64,000 nucleotides of DNA, taken from Staphylococcus sp. (lineage in GTDB: Bacteria; Bacteroidota; Bacteroidia; Bacteroidales; Muribaculaceae). Both the position numbers and the translations under genes were made by a program. Positions 42,810 to 51,787 of the stretch are shown here, piece after piece. Each line of letters opens with the position of its first letter. Within the stretch, counting starts at the first letter, position 1. The DNA is taken from NCBI GenBank assembly GCA_023665865.1, contig JAMPDC010000001.1, positions 1,934,662-1,998,661 on the forward strand. Reading direction: 5' to 3'. Under the pieces are notes generated by a model. That model searched no databases. It was not told the DNA's origin and worked only from the letters and a program-made list of their open reading frames with translations.

Positions 42810-44903
42810 ATGAAGACTGTATTTACATCCCTCATCGCTCTGTTTCCAATCGTGGTATTGGCGCAGAATGAAGTTCCTGATTCCATTAATGGTCAGGAAC
42901 TCAATGAGGTCGTAGTTGAAGCCAAGATGCAACGTACATCATCAACTGTATCAACCTATTTCCCTATGGCACGCCAGAAGAATACGGCTACTGATGCAGT
43001 TTCTTTATTAAGCCAGATGTCGATTCCTCAGTTGGATGTTGACCCGATAAGTCAGTCGGTTAAAACAGTTCATGGTCAGAATGTGTCCATCTTCATTGAT
43101 TATATCCCCGCGAACTCTGAGGATCTGCAAGGCATGAAAACACAGGATGTGAAGCGGGTCGAATACTATCTCCATCCCTCAGATGCCCGTTTCCAAGGGG
43201 CAAAATATGTCATTAACTTTGTGATGCAAAGATATGAATGGGGAGGTTATACTAAGGTGAGTGCTGACAAATGGTTGGGAGTAAACCGGACAGAAGGAAC
43301 TGTTTACTCCAAAATGACCTATAAGCGGATGATATTCGATATATATGCTGATGAAACTTACCTTACCAACCGCCACATAGGGCAAAGTGCATCAGAGCGC
43401 TTTGAATTTACGGATCTGTATGGTGACGGCCCCCGGGCGGTGACGCGTAGCTCGGAAACACAATCCTCTCGTTATCGTAAGAATAACAATGATTTCAGCA
43501 TCCGTGCCCTTTATAATACAGAAAATGTTCAGATATCAAATCGCTTGTCATATGGACTGACTGATGTCCCTTGCAATGATATGGTCAACACTCTGTTGTA
43601 TTCATCCGGCCTATTCCCGACCTCGCAATCATCGACAAAGGCTTCATCAGATAATTGGGCCTTGAAATATACCGGAGACTACTTCTTCATGCTATCCAAA
43701 GAAGTTGCGCTTAACATCGATCTCAATTATACATATGGGCGCAATATCTCCAATTCAAACTATCAGATTCCGGATGAACTGGCAATCACCAATAATGCCA
43801 AAGAGGATGTCCACAAATTCAACACTTATCTGCATTTGACATGGAATCCCGACAAAGCAAATCAATTTTTCTCAAACTTCGGAGTGCATCATGACCGGAA
43901 TATCATAAACTACTATGGAAATTCGCCGTCGAAGCAAAAATATGATGTGGGAATATATTTTCTCAGTCAGAATTATCAACACATTTTTAACGAGCACTGG
44001 AATGTCGGCGTAGGGTTGGCATGGATTTGGGAAACCAATCGGATATCTGGCGTCAATGCAGATAATAATTTCCCACAGATCAATATCAATGCTACATGGG
44101 CACCAAATGACAGTCATCAGCTTTACTTCTCGACCAACTATGGCTCAATGTTTCCCGACGCATCACAAAAGAGCCCCAATATGCTTCAGCAGGATGAACT
44201 TATGTGGTATAAGGGTACTCCTGAATTGAAAGACTACCAATATACCAATGCACTCCTGTCATATACATGGCTCCCGAACAACCGTTGGCAGTTGACCGCC
44301 GATGCCTATATCAGTTGCATTAAAAATAGGGGTGTGACACTATATTCTCCTATCGGACCGGACGGCACGATGCTCCGCCAATATTTCAATGGGGGTGACT
44401 ATTTCAACAACTATGTAGGTGTCAATGTTACGAGAAAACTTTTCGGTGCAAAACTCGTTGCGAAGCTGCATCCCCAATTATGGATTCGTAAAACTACCGG
44501 CGACTATGCTTGGAACAGTAATCGGCTGACTTGTAGTGCCCAACTCACATACTATTTTGGAAATTTTTCTCTATCTGGATGGTATCGGACTCCTGACAGA
44601 TATCAGGAGACCCATAGCGGCATCCTTCGTCGGACACCCTCCCAGTACCGAGTTCAAATTTCGTGGGGCAAGGGGGCTTGGAATATGCAAGCATCGGCAT
44701 ATAATTTACTGCATACATCCTGGGACGACTGCAAAGAATCACTTACAAGCGAATATTATAGTTTTGACCGTACGACATTTGGCATACAGAACCACGCACG
44801 TTATTCATTATCCGTTATTTATACTATCGGTTATGGCAAGAAAGTGCAACGAAATAACGAAATCTCCGGTTCAGGAACTGCCGGGTCTGCAATATTGAAA
44901 TAA
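42810..44903 (+). CDS. outer-membrane beta-barrel protein with plug-like N-terminus (paralogue 2)
   Basis: A 697-residue paralogue of the protein at 39143-41236. The ATG at 42810 starts a signal peptide (MKTVFTSLIALFPIVVLAQN); the frame continues upstream over the promoter. Shared blocks include LNEVVVEAKMQRTSSTVSTY, DAVSLLSQMSIPQLDVDP, VEYYLHPSDARFQGAKYVIN, RYEWGGYTKVS, the LPNN-W strand and the C-terminal YTIGYGKKVQRNNEI. Both end in a GSAI(L/M)K-like tail. Equal length and collinear motifs indicate a duplication now split by the microprotein and peptidase genes. Probably expressed from its own promoter as well as from the upstream ones. Confidence 0.82.
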   Translation: MKTVFTSLIALFPIVVLAQNEVPDSINGQELNEVVVEAKMQRTSSTVSTYFPMARQKNTATDAVSLLSQMSIPQLDVDPISQSVKTVHGQNVSIFIDYIPANSEDLQGMKTQDVKRVEYYLHPSDARFQGAKYVINFVMQRYEWGGYTKVSADKWLGVNRTEGTVYSKMTYKRMIFDIYADETYLTNRHIGQSASERFEFTDLYGDGPRAVTRSSETQSSRYRKNNNDFSIRALYNTENVQISNRLSYGLTDVPCNDMVNTLLYSSGLFPTSQSSTKASSDNWALKYTGDYFFMLSKEVALNIDLNYTYGRNISNSNYQIPDELAITNNAKEDVHKFNTYLHLTWNPDKANQFFSNFGVHHDRNIINYYGNSPSKQKYDVGIYFLSQNYQHIFNEHWNVGVGLAWIWETNRISGVNADNNFPQININATWAPNDSHQLYFSTNYGSMFPDASQKSPNMLQQDELMWYKGTPELKDYQYTNALLSYTWLPNNRWQLTADAYISCIKNRGVTLYSPIGPDGTMLRQYFNGGDYFNNYVGVNVTRKLFGAKLVAKLHPQLWIRKTTGDYAWNSNRLTCSAQLTYYFGNFSLSGWYRTPDRYQETHSGILRRTPSQYRVQISWGKGAWNMQASAYNLLHTSWDDCKESLTSEYYSFDRTTFGIQNHARYSLSVIYTIGYGKKVQRNNEISGSGTAGSAILK

Positions 44904-45009
44904 AACAGCAAATCATACAAATAAACCTCCGGTTTCCGGCGTGATGTCGGGAACAGGAGGCATATTGTCGCTATCTATAGAGTGTAAGCGTTCTGTCCCA
45001 TTGCAAAAA

Positions 45010-45041
45010 GAGGGAGGAGTTATACGGCAAACTCCTCCCTC
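45010..45041 (-). terminator. terminator of the pyruvate:ferredoxin oxidoreductase gene
   Basis: GAGGGAGGAGTT and AACTCCTCCCTC form a perfect 12-pair stem with an eight-base loop. On the reverse strand it is followed by TTTTTGC, 64 bases after the oxidoreductase stop. Confidence 0.88.
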
Positions 45042-45104
45042 GGCTTCAAAATCAACGTCAAAACTATTGTTATGTAGCGCCGTAGGTTCTGTATTTGTAG
45101 CCTT

Positions 45105-48100
45105 TTATCTTTGAGAATCTTTGTTTAGTATATCGATGGTGCGGTTGCAATCCTGCTGGAGCAGGGGGACGAGAATTCCGGCCTCTTTCGGGTCGACCAT
45201 CTTCAGATCGGCATATCGGTCTTCGTTCATGATATAACCCTCCACGGTGTCGACCGGCTCGGAGTTGGGGTAGGCGGGAGAGGCCGTCAGCTTTGTCGCT
45301 CCGTTGAGGCCGCTGTTGTCGGCTCCGGGGATGACACTGTCGATCGTCAGAGCATTGAGACCCTTGCTGTAGGCCTCAGGATTGAAGCGGTAGAGCTGCC
45401 AGTAGCCTGCCTCGACAGCGCGGCGCTCTTCGACGATTGAATGTCCGAGCCCCGGACGGATACCGTGGGCGAGACAGGGGCAGTAGGCAATCACTATCGC
45501 AGGACCTGGATAGCGCTCCGCCTCGGCGAGAGCGTCGATGGCCTGCTGATAGTTTGCACCGAGAGAGATCGAGGCCACATAGACCGACCCGTAGGTCATC
45601 ATCATGCGTCCGAGATCTTTCTTGGCTTCACGCTTACCGTCGGGAGAATATTTGGCCACTGCGCTGCGGGGTGTGGCCTTCGAGGTCTGTCCCCCGGTGT
45701 TGGAGTAACACTCCGTGTCCATAACCAGCACCTTGATCGGCTTGCCCGAGGCGAGTACGTGGTCCAGTCCGGCAAAACCGATGTCGTAGGCCCAGCCGTC
45801 GCCTCCGATACACCACACGCTCTTCTTGCCGAACATATCGGCCGCTTCATATAGCCCGGCATAGTCCGGCGAGAGATTCCTGACACCTTCGAGCATACTC
45901 TTCAGTTGCTCGCCCGTGCTGGCCGAAAGCTCGGTGTCATCCTTGGCGGAATACCATGCCTCAAGCGGCTCTTTGAGATAGGGGAGAGTCTGCGGGCTGT
46001 CGATCAGTTTTCTGACCGTCATAGCCACGCGCTTGCGGCGCTGCTCTATGGCGGCAAGCATACCGAAACCATACTCTCCGTTGTCCTCGAAGAGTGAATT
46101 GCCCCACGCCGGTCCTTTGCCATCGTGACGTGTGCAGTAAGCGTTTGACGGGAAATTGGCTCCCCATATCGAGCTGCAACCGGTGGCATTGGCTATCAGC
46201 AGCCTATCGCCAAAGAGTTGAGTGAGTAGTTTGACGTAGGGCGTCTCGCCGCAACCTGCGCACGCCCCCGAAAATTCCAGGCATGGTGGCTGCAGCTGCG
46301 ATCCACGGACAGTCTCCCGCGGGAGCAAGCGGTCTTTGGGCGCGACGTGGCCCTTGGCCCAGTTGAGCAAGGGGATTTCACTGTCGAGCACCTCATTTAC
46401 AGGTGTCATTGTCAGCGCATGGCCCGGGCAGATGATCGAGCACGACGAGCAACCGAGGCAATCCTCGGGATAATTCTGGATGTGAAATTTGTAGCCCTTC
46501 AGTTGCGGAGCGCCTGTGGCATCTTTCATCTTGAATCCCTCCGGAGCGCCTGCGGCTTCCTCAGCCGAGAGGATGAAAGGCCTGATGGCTGCGTGGGGGC
46601 ATACGAGCGAACACTCCGCACACTCAACACATTTGTCGGCGTCCCAGACAGGCACGCGGGTGGCTATTCGGCGGTGTTCGTAGGCTGTGGTACCCATCGG
46701 GACGATTCCTGCGGGATCCAAGGCCGATACGGGGATCATGTCGCCCCGGCCCTTGATGCAAGGTGTGTGGACGTTGCGGATAAACGATTCAATCTCTGCA
46801 TCGGCAAACACTGGGTGACGCCCGGTGACCTTCTCGGCGGTCTCCGTCCAGCCGTCGACAGTGGTGTAGTCAACCTCTTTCAGGGCACTGACTGCTATCG
46901 AAACGGCTTTTATGTTCTTGTCGACCACATCGCCACCTTCATGGATATATGTCTTGCGTATCTGCTCCTCAAGAGCGGCCACGCCCTCCTCGAAGGGGAT
47001 GATGCGGCTCAGATAGAGAAACACTGTCTCCATCGGCATGTTGATGCGCGGCCCGAGCCCACATTCGGCAGCGATGCGGTCAGCATCGATGTTGTAAAAT
47101 CTCAGTTTCTTCTCTGCGATGGCCCTGCGCATCTCAAGCGGGAGGTGGCTGCACATCTCTTCGGGTGTCCACGGAGAGTTGAGCACGAAAGTGCCTCCAT
47201 CCTTGATCTTGTCAAGCATTGTGAAGCGGTTGACGTATGAGGTCTTGTGACATCCGACGTAGTCAGCCCCGGAAATACCGTAGGCCGAAGTCACCGGCTT
47301 CCTGCCGATGCGCAGCTGCGATATCGTATAGCCGCCCGACTTCTTGGCCGAGTAGCTGAAATAGGCCTGGGCATAGAGCTCGGGAGTATTGCCGATGATG
47401 CTGGCAACCTGCTTTGTGCCACCGACCGTCCCGTCATTGCCGATGGCATAGAGTATAGTCTGGTAAGTCTCGGCAGCCACATTGGTCTCGACATTCTCGG
47501 TGACATCTATCGACAGATTTGTGACATCATCATTGATACCCACAGTGAAAGGATTCTTGGGCGCATCCTTGGCCATCTCGTCGAAGATCGCCTTGACCAT
47601 CGAAGGATCAAACTCCTTGCTCGAGAGACCATAGCGGCCTCCGATTACGCGCACTTTTCCGGCCATGTCGGGCGCCGAGTAGATAGCCGTCATCACGTCC
47701 TCACACAGCGGTTCGTGTTGAGCGCCCGGTTCCTTGGTCCTGTCGAGAACGGCGATGGTCTTGACAGTCACTGGCAGCGCCTCACGTAAGGCCTCGTAGG
47801 GGAAGGGACGGTAGAGATGGATCTTGACCACTCCGGTTCTGTAGCCTTTCTCTCGGTTGAGATAGCCGACGGTCTCCGCTACAACATCAGCCGCCGATCC
47901 GATGACCACGATGACGCGGTCGGCATCCGGAGCGCCGTAATAGTCTACAAGGTGGTAGCTGCGCCCCGTGATGGCCGCCACCTTGTCCATCGCATTCTGG
48001 ACTATGGCGGGGAAAGCCTGATATAGCTTGTTGGAAGCCTCGCGGTTCTGGAAGTAGACGTCGGGATTCTGAGCCGAGCCTCTCTGCCGGGGATGCTCGG

Positions 48101-48722
48101 GATTCATGGAGGAGCGGCGGAAGCTGTCGACCTTGTCCCAATCTACGAGCGGGCGCATTGCCTCATAGTCTATGACATCAATGGTATCCATCTCCGACGA
48201 GGTTCTCCAGCCATCGAAGAAGTGGAGCACCGGGAGCGAGCCCTCGATAGCCGCAAGGTGTGCCACGAGCGCAAGATCCATCGTCTCCTGTACGGACGAC
48301 GAGGCAAGCATGGTGAAACCTGTCGCGCGGCAGGCCATCACATCCTGATGGTCGCCGAAAATCGAGAGCGCATGAGTGGCCAGCGAGCGGCAGCCTACGT
48401 GAAACACCACCGGCAGTAGCTCTCCGGAAATCTTATACATGTTGGGGATCATCAGCAACAGACCCTGCGACGCGGTGAAAGTAGTGGCCAACGCTCCTGC
48501 GGCGGCCGCGCCGTGGACAGCACCGGCTGCGCCGAGCTCGCTTTCCATCTCGCGGACGTCGAGCGCCTGCCCCATCAGGTTGCGTCGACCTTCGAGTCCC
48601 CATTTCATAGCAGTCTCGCCCATGGAGGCGATAGGGGTGATAGGATAGATGGTGGCTACATCGCTTAGTGCAAAAGCGACATGGGCGGCAGCCGTGCAGC
48701 CGTCGAGAATCTGCTTTTTCAT
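45105..48722 (-). CDS. nifJ: pyruvate:ferredoxin (flavodoxin) oxidoreductase, single-chain
   Basis: A 1205-residue fused enzyme that converts pyruvate and CoA to acetyl-CoA, CO2 and reduced ferredoxin in anaerobes. Domains in order: PFOR I with YPITPIASMGETAMKWG (pyruvate/TPP contacts), PFOR II, the gamma-type domain (about 415-600), two 4Fe-4S motifs (CVECAECSLVCP about 694 and CLGCSSCSIICP about 754), then the TPP-binding domain with the distal cluster Cys (GACAGCGETPY) and IGGDGWAYDIGFAGLDH. Full length. It is the last gene of the reverse-strand run that includes the oxalate genes, 98 bases after the carrier gene. Confidence 0.97.
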   Translation of the reverse strand: MKKQILDGCTAAAHVAFALSDVATIYPITPIASMGETAMKWGLEGRRNLMGQALDVREMESELGAAGAVHGAAAAGALATTFTASQGLLLMIPNMYKISGELLPVVFHVGCRSLATHALSIFGDHQDVMACRATGFTMLASSSVQETMDLALVAHLAAIEGSLPVLHFFDGWRTSSEMDTIDVIDYEAMRPLVDWDKVDSFRRSSMNPEHPRQRGSAQNPDVYFQNREASNKLYQAFPAIVQNAMDKVAAITGRSYHLVDYYGAPDADRVIVVIGSAADVVAETVGYLNREKGYRTGVVKIHLYRPFPYEALREALPVTVKTIAVLDRTKEPGAQHEPLCEDVMTAIYSAPDMAGKVRVIGGRYGLSSKEFDPSMVKAIFDEMAKDAPKNPFTVGINDDVTNLSIDVTENVETNVAAETYQTILYAIGNDGTVGGTKQVASIIGNTPELYAQAYFSYSAKKSGGYTISQLRIGRKPVTSAYGISGADYVGCHKTSYVNRFTMLDKIKDGGTFVLNSPWTPEEMCSHLPLEMRRAIAEKKLRFYNIDADRIAAECGLGPRINMPMETVFLYLSRIIPFEEGVAALEEQIRKTYIHEGGDVVDKNIKAVSIAVSALKEVDYTTVDGWTETAEKVTGRHPVFADAEIESFIRNVHTPCIKGRGDMIPVSALDPAGIVPMGTTAYEHRRIATRVPVWDADKCVECAECSLVCPHAAIRPFILSAEEAAGAPEGFKMKDATGAPQLKGYKFHIQNYPEDCLGCSSCSIICPGHALTMTPVNEVLDSEIPLLNWAKGHVAPKDRLLPRETVRGSQLQPPCLEFSGACAGCGETPYVKLLTQLFGDRLLIANATGCSSIWGANFPSNAYCTRHDGKGPAWGNSLFEDNGEYGFGMLAAIEQRRKRVAMTVRKLIDSPQTLPYLKEPLEAWYSAKDDTELSASTGEQLKSMLEGVRNLSPDYAGLYEAADMFGKKSVWCIGGDGWAYDIGFAGLDHVLASGKPIKVLVMDTECYSNTGGQTSKATPRSAVAKYSPDGKREAKKDLGRMMMTYGSVYVASISLGANYQQAIDALAEAERYPGPAIVIAYCPCLAHGIRPGLGHSIVEERRAVEAGYWQLYRFNPEAYSKGLNALTIDSVIPGADNSGLNGATKLTASPAYPNSEPVDTVEGYIMNEDRYADLKMVDPKEAGILVPLLQQDCNRTIDILNKDSQR

Positions 48723-48765
48723 GTTGTTGCGGTCAGATGTTGTAGAGTTGCTGAAACATAGTGGA

Positions 48766-48790
48766 CATAAGGGAGAGTCAGTCCCTTATG
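48766..48790 (-). other. hairpin between the carrier and PFOR genes
   Basis: CATAAGGGA pairs perfectly with TCCCTTATG across seven bases, 30 bases after the carrier stop. No T-tract follows, so it may be a processing or stabilising structure rather than a full terminator. Confidence 0.5.
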
Positions 48791-48820
48791 CCCTGGATAT
48801 CTTTACTTCGGAACTATACC

Positions 48821-49792
48821 TTAGATAGCTGCGGAGTGGACACAGAGGTCGGTGATCCACAACCAGAGAGGACAGAATCCGATGAAGAGAATGACTGACA
48901 GCGTCAGTGATGAGGTACCGGTTGCGACATAAGTGTCGTATTCGTCGGCGATGATGATGCCGGAGAATGCAGGAGGAAGTGCGCCTGCCACGACGAGCAT
49001 CTTCAGGTTGAGGGGATCCATGTGGAAGATGAGACCCATGATAAGGAGCACGGCTGGCATCATGACCATCTTGAGGATTGAGCCGAGTACGGCCTGCCAG
49101 TTGATGGTCACCTTGATGGCCGACAGAGTGATACCGGCTGAGAATACGGCCATTGATGCGTTGGCGCCTTTGATAAGGTCAAACGACGGACTTGCCCACT
49201 TAGGCCAGGGTATTCCGACGAGTACCCAGATGACGGCGAGAATAGGGGCCCAGGCCACAGGCTGCTCAAGAGCGTGGAGCACAGGTATCCATGCGCTCTG
49301 TTTCTTGGTCGATCCGGGCTGCTGTTTTTCGAGCGATGCGTTCATCAGCGACAGGCCGACAGGGATACCGACGGCATTGACGACGATACTTACAATCGCA
49401 ACCACAAGAGCCACACTCGGAGTGGTACCGAAGATAGGTTCGAGCACCGCGAATCCAAGAAAACCGATGGTAGGAGAGCCGCTGATAAGGGCCGAGATGG
49501 CGGCGTCGGCTCCGGTGTTTTTCTTAAACATGCGGAAGACATAGTAGACAATCATGAAGCAGAGCATGATGCCGATGAGCGAGATGAGCGAGAGCTTGAT
49601 GTCTTTCGCAAGCATGTCGCGCGTCGCCTGGACGATAGAAACGAAAAGGGCTGCCGGCAATGCGTAGTTAAGCACTACCTTATTGAATTTCTTGGCGTCG
49701 TCGCCTGAAAATATACCCTTCTTTCCCGAAATGTAACCTGCCAGCATCACGACGATGATAGGGACGATGGCAAATAGAATTATATGTTCCAT
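48821..49792 (-). CDS. AEC-family (auxin efflux carrier) transporter, YfdV-like
   Basis: A 323-residue inner-membrane carrier with about ten helices in two five-helix halves. The family motif is in FNKVVLNYALPAALFVSIVQ (about 35-54), and the second half contains LVVAGALPPAFSGIIIADEY. Placement behind frc and oxc matches E. coli yfdV in the yfdW-yfdU-yfdV run. By context it is a candidate for oxalate uptake, formate release or oxalate/formate exchange, in place of the unrelated OxlT. That function is inference; other AEC proteins carry malate or auxin. Confidence 0.88.
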   Translation of the reverse strand: MEHIILFAIVPIIVVMLAGYISGKKGIFSGDDAKKFNKVVLNYALPAALFVSIVQATRDMLAKDIKLSLISLIGIMLCFMIVYYVFRMFKKNTGADAAISALISGSPTIGFLGFAVLEPIFGTTPSVALVVAIVSIVVNAVGIPVGLSLMNASLEKQQPGSTKKQSAWIPVLHALEQPVAWAPILAVIWVLVGIPWPKWASPSFDLIKGANASMAVFSAGITLSAIKVTINWQAVLGSILKMVMMPAVLLIMGLIFHMDPLNLKMLVVAGALPPAFSGIIIADEYDTYVATGTSSLTLSVILFIGFCPLWLWITDLCVHSAAI

Positions 49793-49827
49793 AAATAGAG
49801 AGTTGAGGATTAATTTTGAAGAGAAGA

Positions 49828-49867
49828 GGGCGCGGTGTCAGTCAAAGCGTTGACAGTCGCCGCGCCC
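49828..49867 (-). other. GC-rich hairpin between oxc and the carrier gene
   Basis: GGGCGCGG pairs with CCGCGCCC, with an inner TGTCA/TGACA stem, 23 bases after the oxc stop. On the reverse strand TCTTCTCTTC follows, without a strict T-run. It may partly terminate or protect the upstream mRNA. Confidence 0.55.
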
Positions 49868-49890
49868 TGAATAGTTCCGGGAAAATTACC

Positions 49891-51648
49891 TTATACGGTT
49901 ATATCCTGAAGAGGTGCAGGGTTCAGATAGCCGATGTGGCCAGATTCCTTGCCTGAGTCAGCGGCAAGCTGCACATCGATCAGACATGGCTTCTTGCTTG
50001 CGATGCTTTCTGTCAGAGCCTGTTTGAGCTCCTCAGGTGTCTGCACATAATATGTCTGGGCTCCGAATGCGTCGCCGAGCTTGTCATAGCGGGCGTGGAT
50101 GTCGAGCGTGGTAGGAGCGGGGTCGGTGGTCTTGTCCATCGGGACGCCAACGCCGTTGTAGATACCGCCGTTGTTGAAGATGACGACGGTCACAGGGAGA
50201 TTGAAGCGGCAGATGGTTGAGAAATCCATGCCTGAGAATCCGAATGCGGAGTCACCCTCGATAGCCACGACCGACTTGCCGGTGGCCACTGCGGCTCCGG
50301 CGGTCGAACCCATGCCCATGCCCATGATGGCCCATGTTGCGCAGTCGACGCGGTGGCGCGGGAGCGACATGTTGATCGCATCGCGGGTATCGTCGAGAGT
50401 GTTGGCTCCCTCATTGATCAGGATGACGTCGGGATTTGCTTCAAGAATCGGTTTGATTACTCCGAGTGCGGTCCAGTGGTGCATAGGCATCAGTGACTTG
50501 GTCGACTCGAGGCGTGCCGCAAACTTGGCGCCTTTTTCCTTGGTCTCTGCCTGGAGTGACTGGAGCCATGCGGGATCAGCCGCCATGCTCTTGCCATCCA
50601 TCTTGGCGAGCATGGCGTCGAGCGATAGACCCATGTCGCCGACCACAGGAGCGGCAATCGGGACATTGACATCGATTTCCTGCGGCTCCACGTCGAGCTG
50701 GATGAATTTCATATCGGGATTCCACTTGCCTTTGCCGAAAGAGAGGAGCCAGTTGAGACGGGCGCCGATGATCATCACGACATCGGCCTTCTCCATGATT
50801 GTCGAGCGACAAGATAGGGCGCTGAGAGGGCCGTCGTCGGGCATCAGGCCCTTGGCCATCGACATCGGGAAGTAAGGGATATTGTATTTTTCAATAAGAG
50901 TCTTGATCTTGTCGTCGACCTGGGCATAGGCTGCGCCTTTGCCGAGCAGGATGGCCGGACGCTTGGCCGAGGTGAGCACCTCGACGGCTCTCTCGACTGC
51001 TGCATCGTTGGGCGCTACCGGTGAATAGAGGTCCACAGGCTGATAGAGAAGTTTCTCAGCCTCATCGCGGTCCATTACCTCACCGAGAGCCGGGGTTGTC
51101 ATGTCGATATAGACGCCGCCGGGACGTCCGGAGACGGCTGCGCGGTAGGCGCGGTTGACTGCCGAGGGAATATCTTTCGCATGGCTGCAACGGAAAGCGG
51201 CCTTGACGACAGGACGGGCAGTGTTGAGCTGGTCAAGCTGCTCGTAGGTGCCCATGTTCATGTCGACCATGGTCGGATCGCTGGCGCCTGAGATCTGGAT
51301 CATAGGATAGCAGTTGACGGTCGCGTTGGCTGTGGCTGTCAGACCGTTCATGAATCCGAGTGAGGAGACGGTCATGAGCACACCCGGTTTGCGGGTGAGG
51401 AAGCCTTCGGTAGCGGCGGCCATGCCTGCCTGCTGTTCGTGGCGGAAACCGACGAAACGGATTCCCTGACCCTGGACGAGATATGCTGCCTCGGTGATAG
51501 GAATACCTACAAGACCGTAGACGTTCTCAATTCCTACATTTTTCAGGGCACGGGCGAGAATATACATACCCGTCACCTGCTCCGGAAAATGGGGAGTTGC
51601 TTTCTGTGGGCTGGATGCCTGTGGAGCTGGAGTGGTTGATGTTGCCAT
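49891..51648 (-). CDS. oxc: oxalyl-CoA decarboxylase
   Basis: A 585-residue TPP enzyme that splits oxalyl-CoA into formyl-CoA and CO2. It begins with a Pro/Thr/Ala-rich extension of about 22 residues before the family start (EQVTGMYILARALKNVGIEN). The catalytic Glu is in GFRHEQQAGMAAATEGFLTR (about 70). The TPP/Mg site is EGDSAFGFSGMDFSTICRFN followed by NNGGIYNGVG (about 464-495). The C-terminus (LNPAPLQDITV) lies in the acyl-CoA-covering region. It follows frc by 139 bases and precedes the AEC carrier. Together with Frc it forms the CoA cycle that turns oxalate into formate and CO2. Confidence 0.95.
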   Translation of the reverse strand: MATSTTPAPQASSPQKATPHFPEQVTGMYILARALKNVGIENVYGLVGIPITEAAYLVQGQGIRFVGFRHEQQAGMAAATEGFLTRKPGVLMTVSSLGFMNGLTATANATVNCYPMIQISGASDPTMVDMNMGTYEQLDQLNTARPVVKAAFRCSHAKDIPSAVNRAYRAAVSGRPGGVYIDMTTPALGEVMDRDEAEKLLYQPVDLYSPVAPNDAAVERAVEVLTSAKRPAILLGKGAAYAQVDDKIKTLIEKYNIPYFPMSMAKGLMPDDGPLSALSCRSTIMEKADVVMIIGARLNWLLSFGKGKWNPDMKFIQLDVEPQEIDVNVPIAAPVVGDMGLSLDAMLAKMDGKSMAADPAWLQSLQAETKEKGAKFAARLESTKSLMPMHHWTALGVIKPILEANPDVILINEGANTLDDTRDAINMSLPRHRVDCATWAIMGMGMGSTAGAAVATGKSVVAIEGDSAFGFSGMDFSTICRFNLPVTVVIFNNGGIYNGVGVPMDKTTDPAPTTLDIHARYDKLGDAFGAQTYYVQTPEELKQALTESIASKKPCLIDVQLAADSGKESGHIGYLNPAPLQDITV

Positions 51649-51686
51649 AAGTATAGAATTGATGTTGATTTATAATTGAATGACAA

Positions 51687-51743
51687 GAGGGGACAATCGG
51701 CGATTGAGCTTGGTTTTACAAGACAATTCCAGATTGTCCCCTC
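51687..51743 (-). other. hairpin between frc and oxc
   Basis: GAGGGGACAATC pairs perfectly with GATTGTCCCCTC around a 33-base loop, 45 bases after the frc stop. On the reverse strand it is followed by TTGTCATTC, not a T-run. It could set different mRNA levels of frc and oxc. Confidence 0.6.
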
Positions 51744-51787
51744 TTTCTGATGCTGTTTATCGTTTGATAGTTGAGAACCTGCGGTGA

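Noticed and set aside
37120-44903. Reading the block as a classic polysaccharide utilisation locus
   Set aside because: No SusD, no carbohydrate enzyme and no hybrid two-component system; the barrels lack the SusC N-terminal domain.
46347-47240. 297-codon forward frame opposite the PFOR gene
   Set aside because: Antisense shadow with no recognisable domain.
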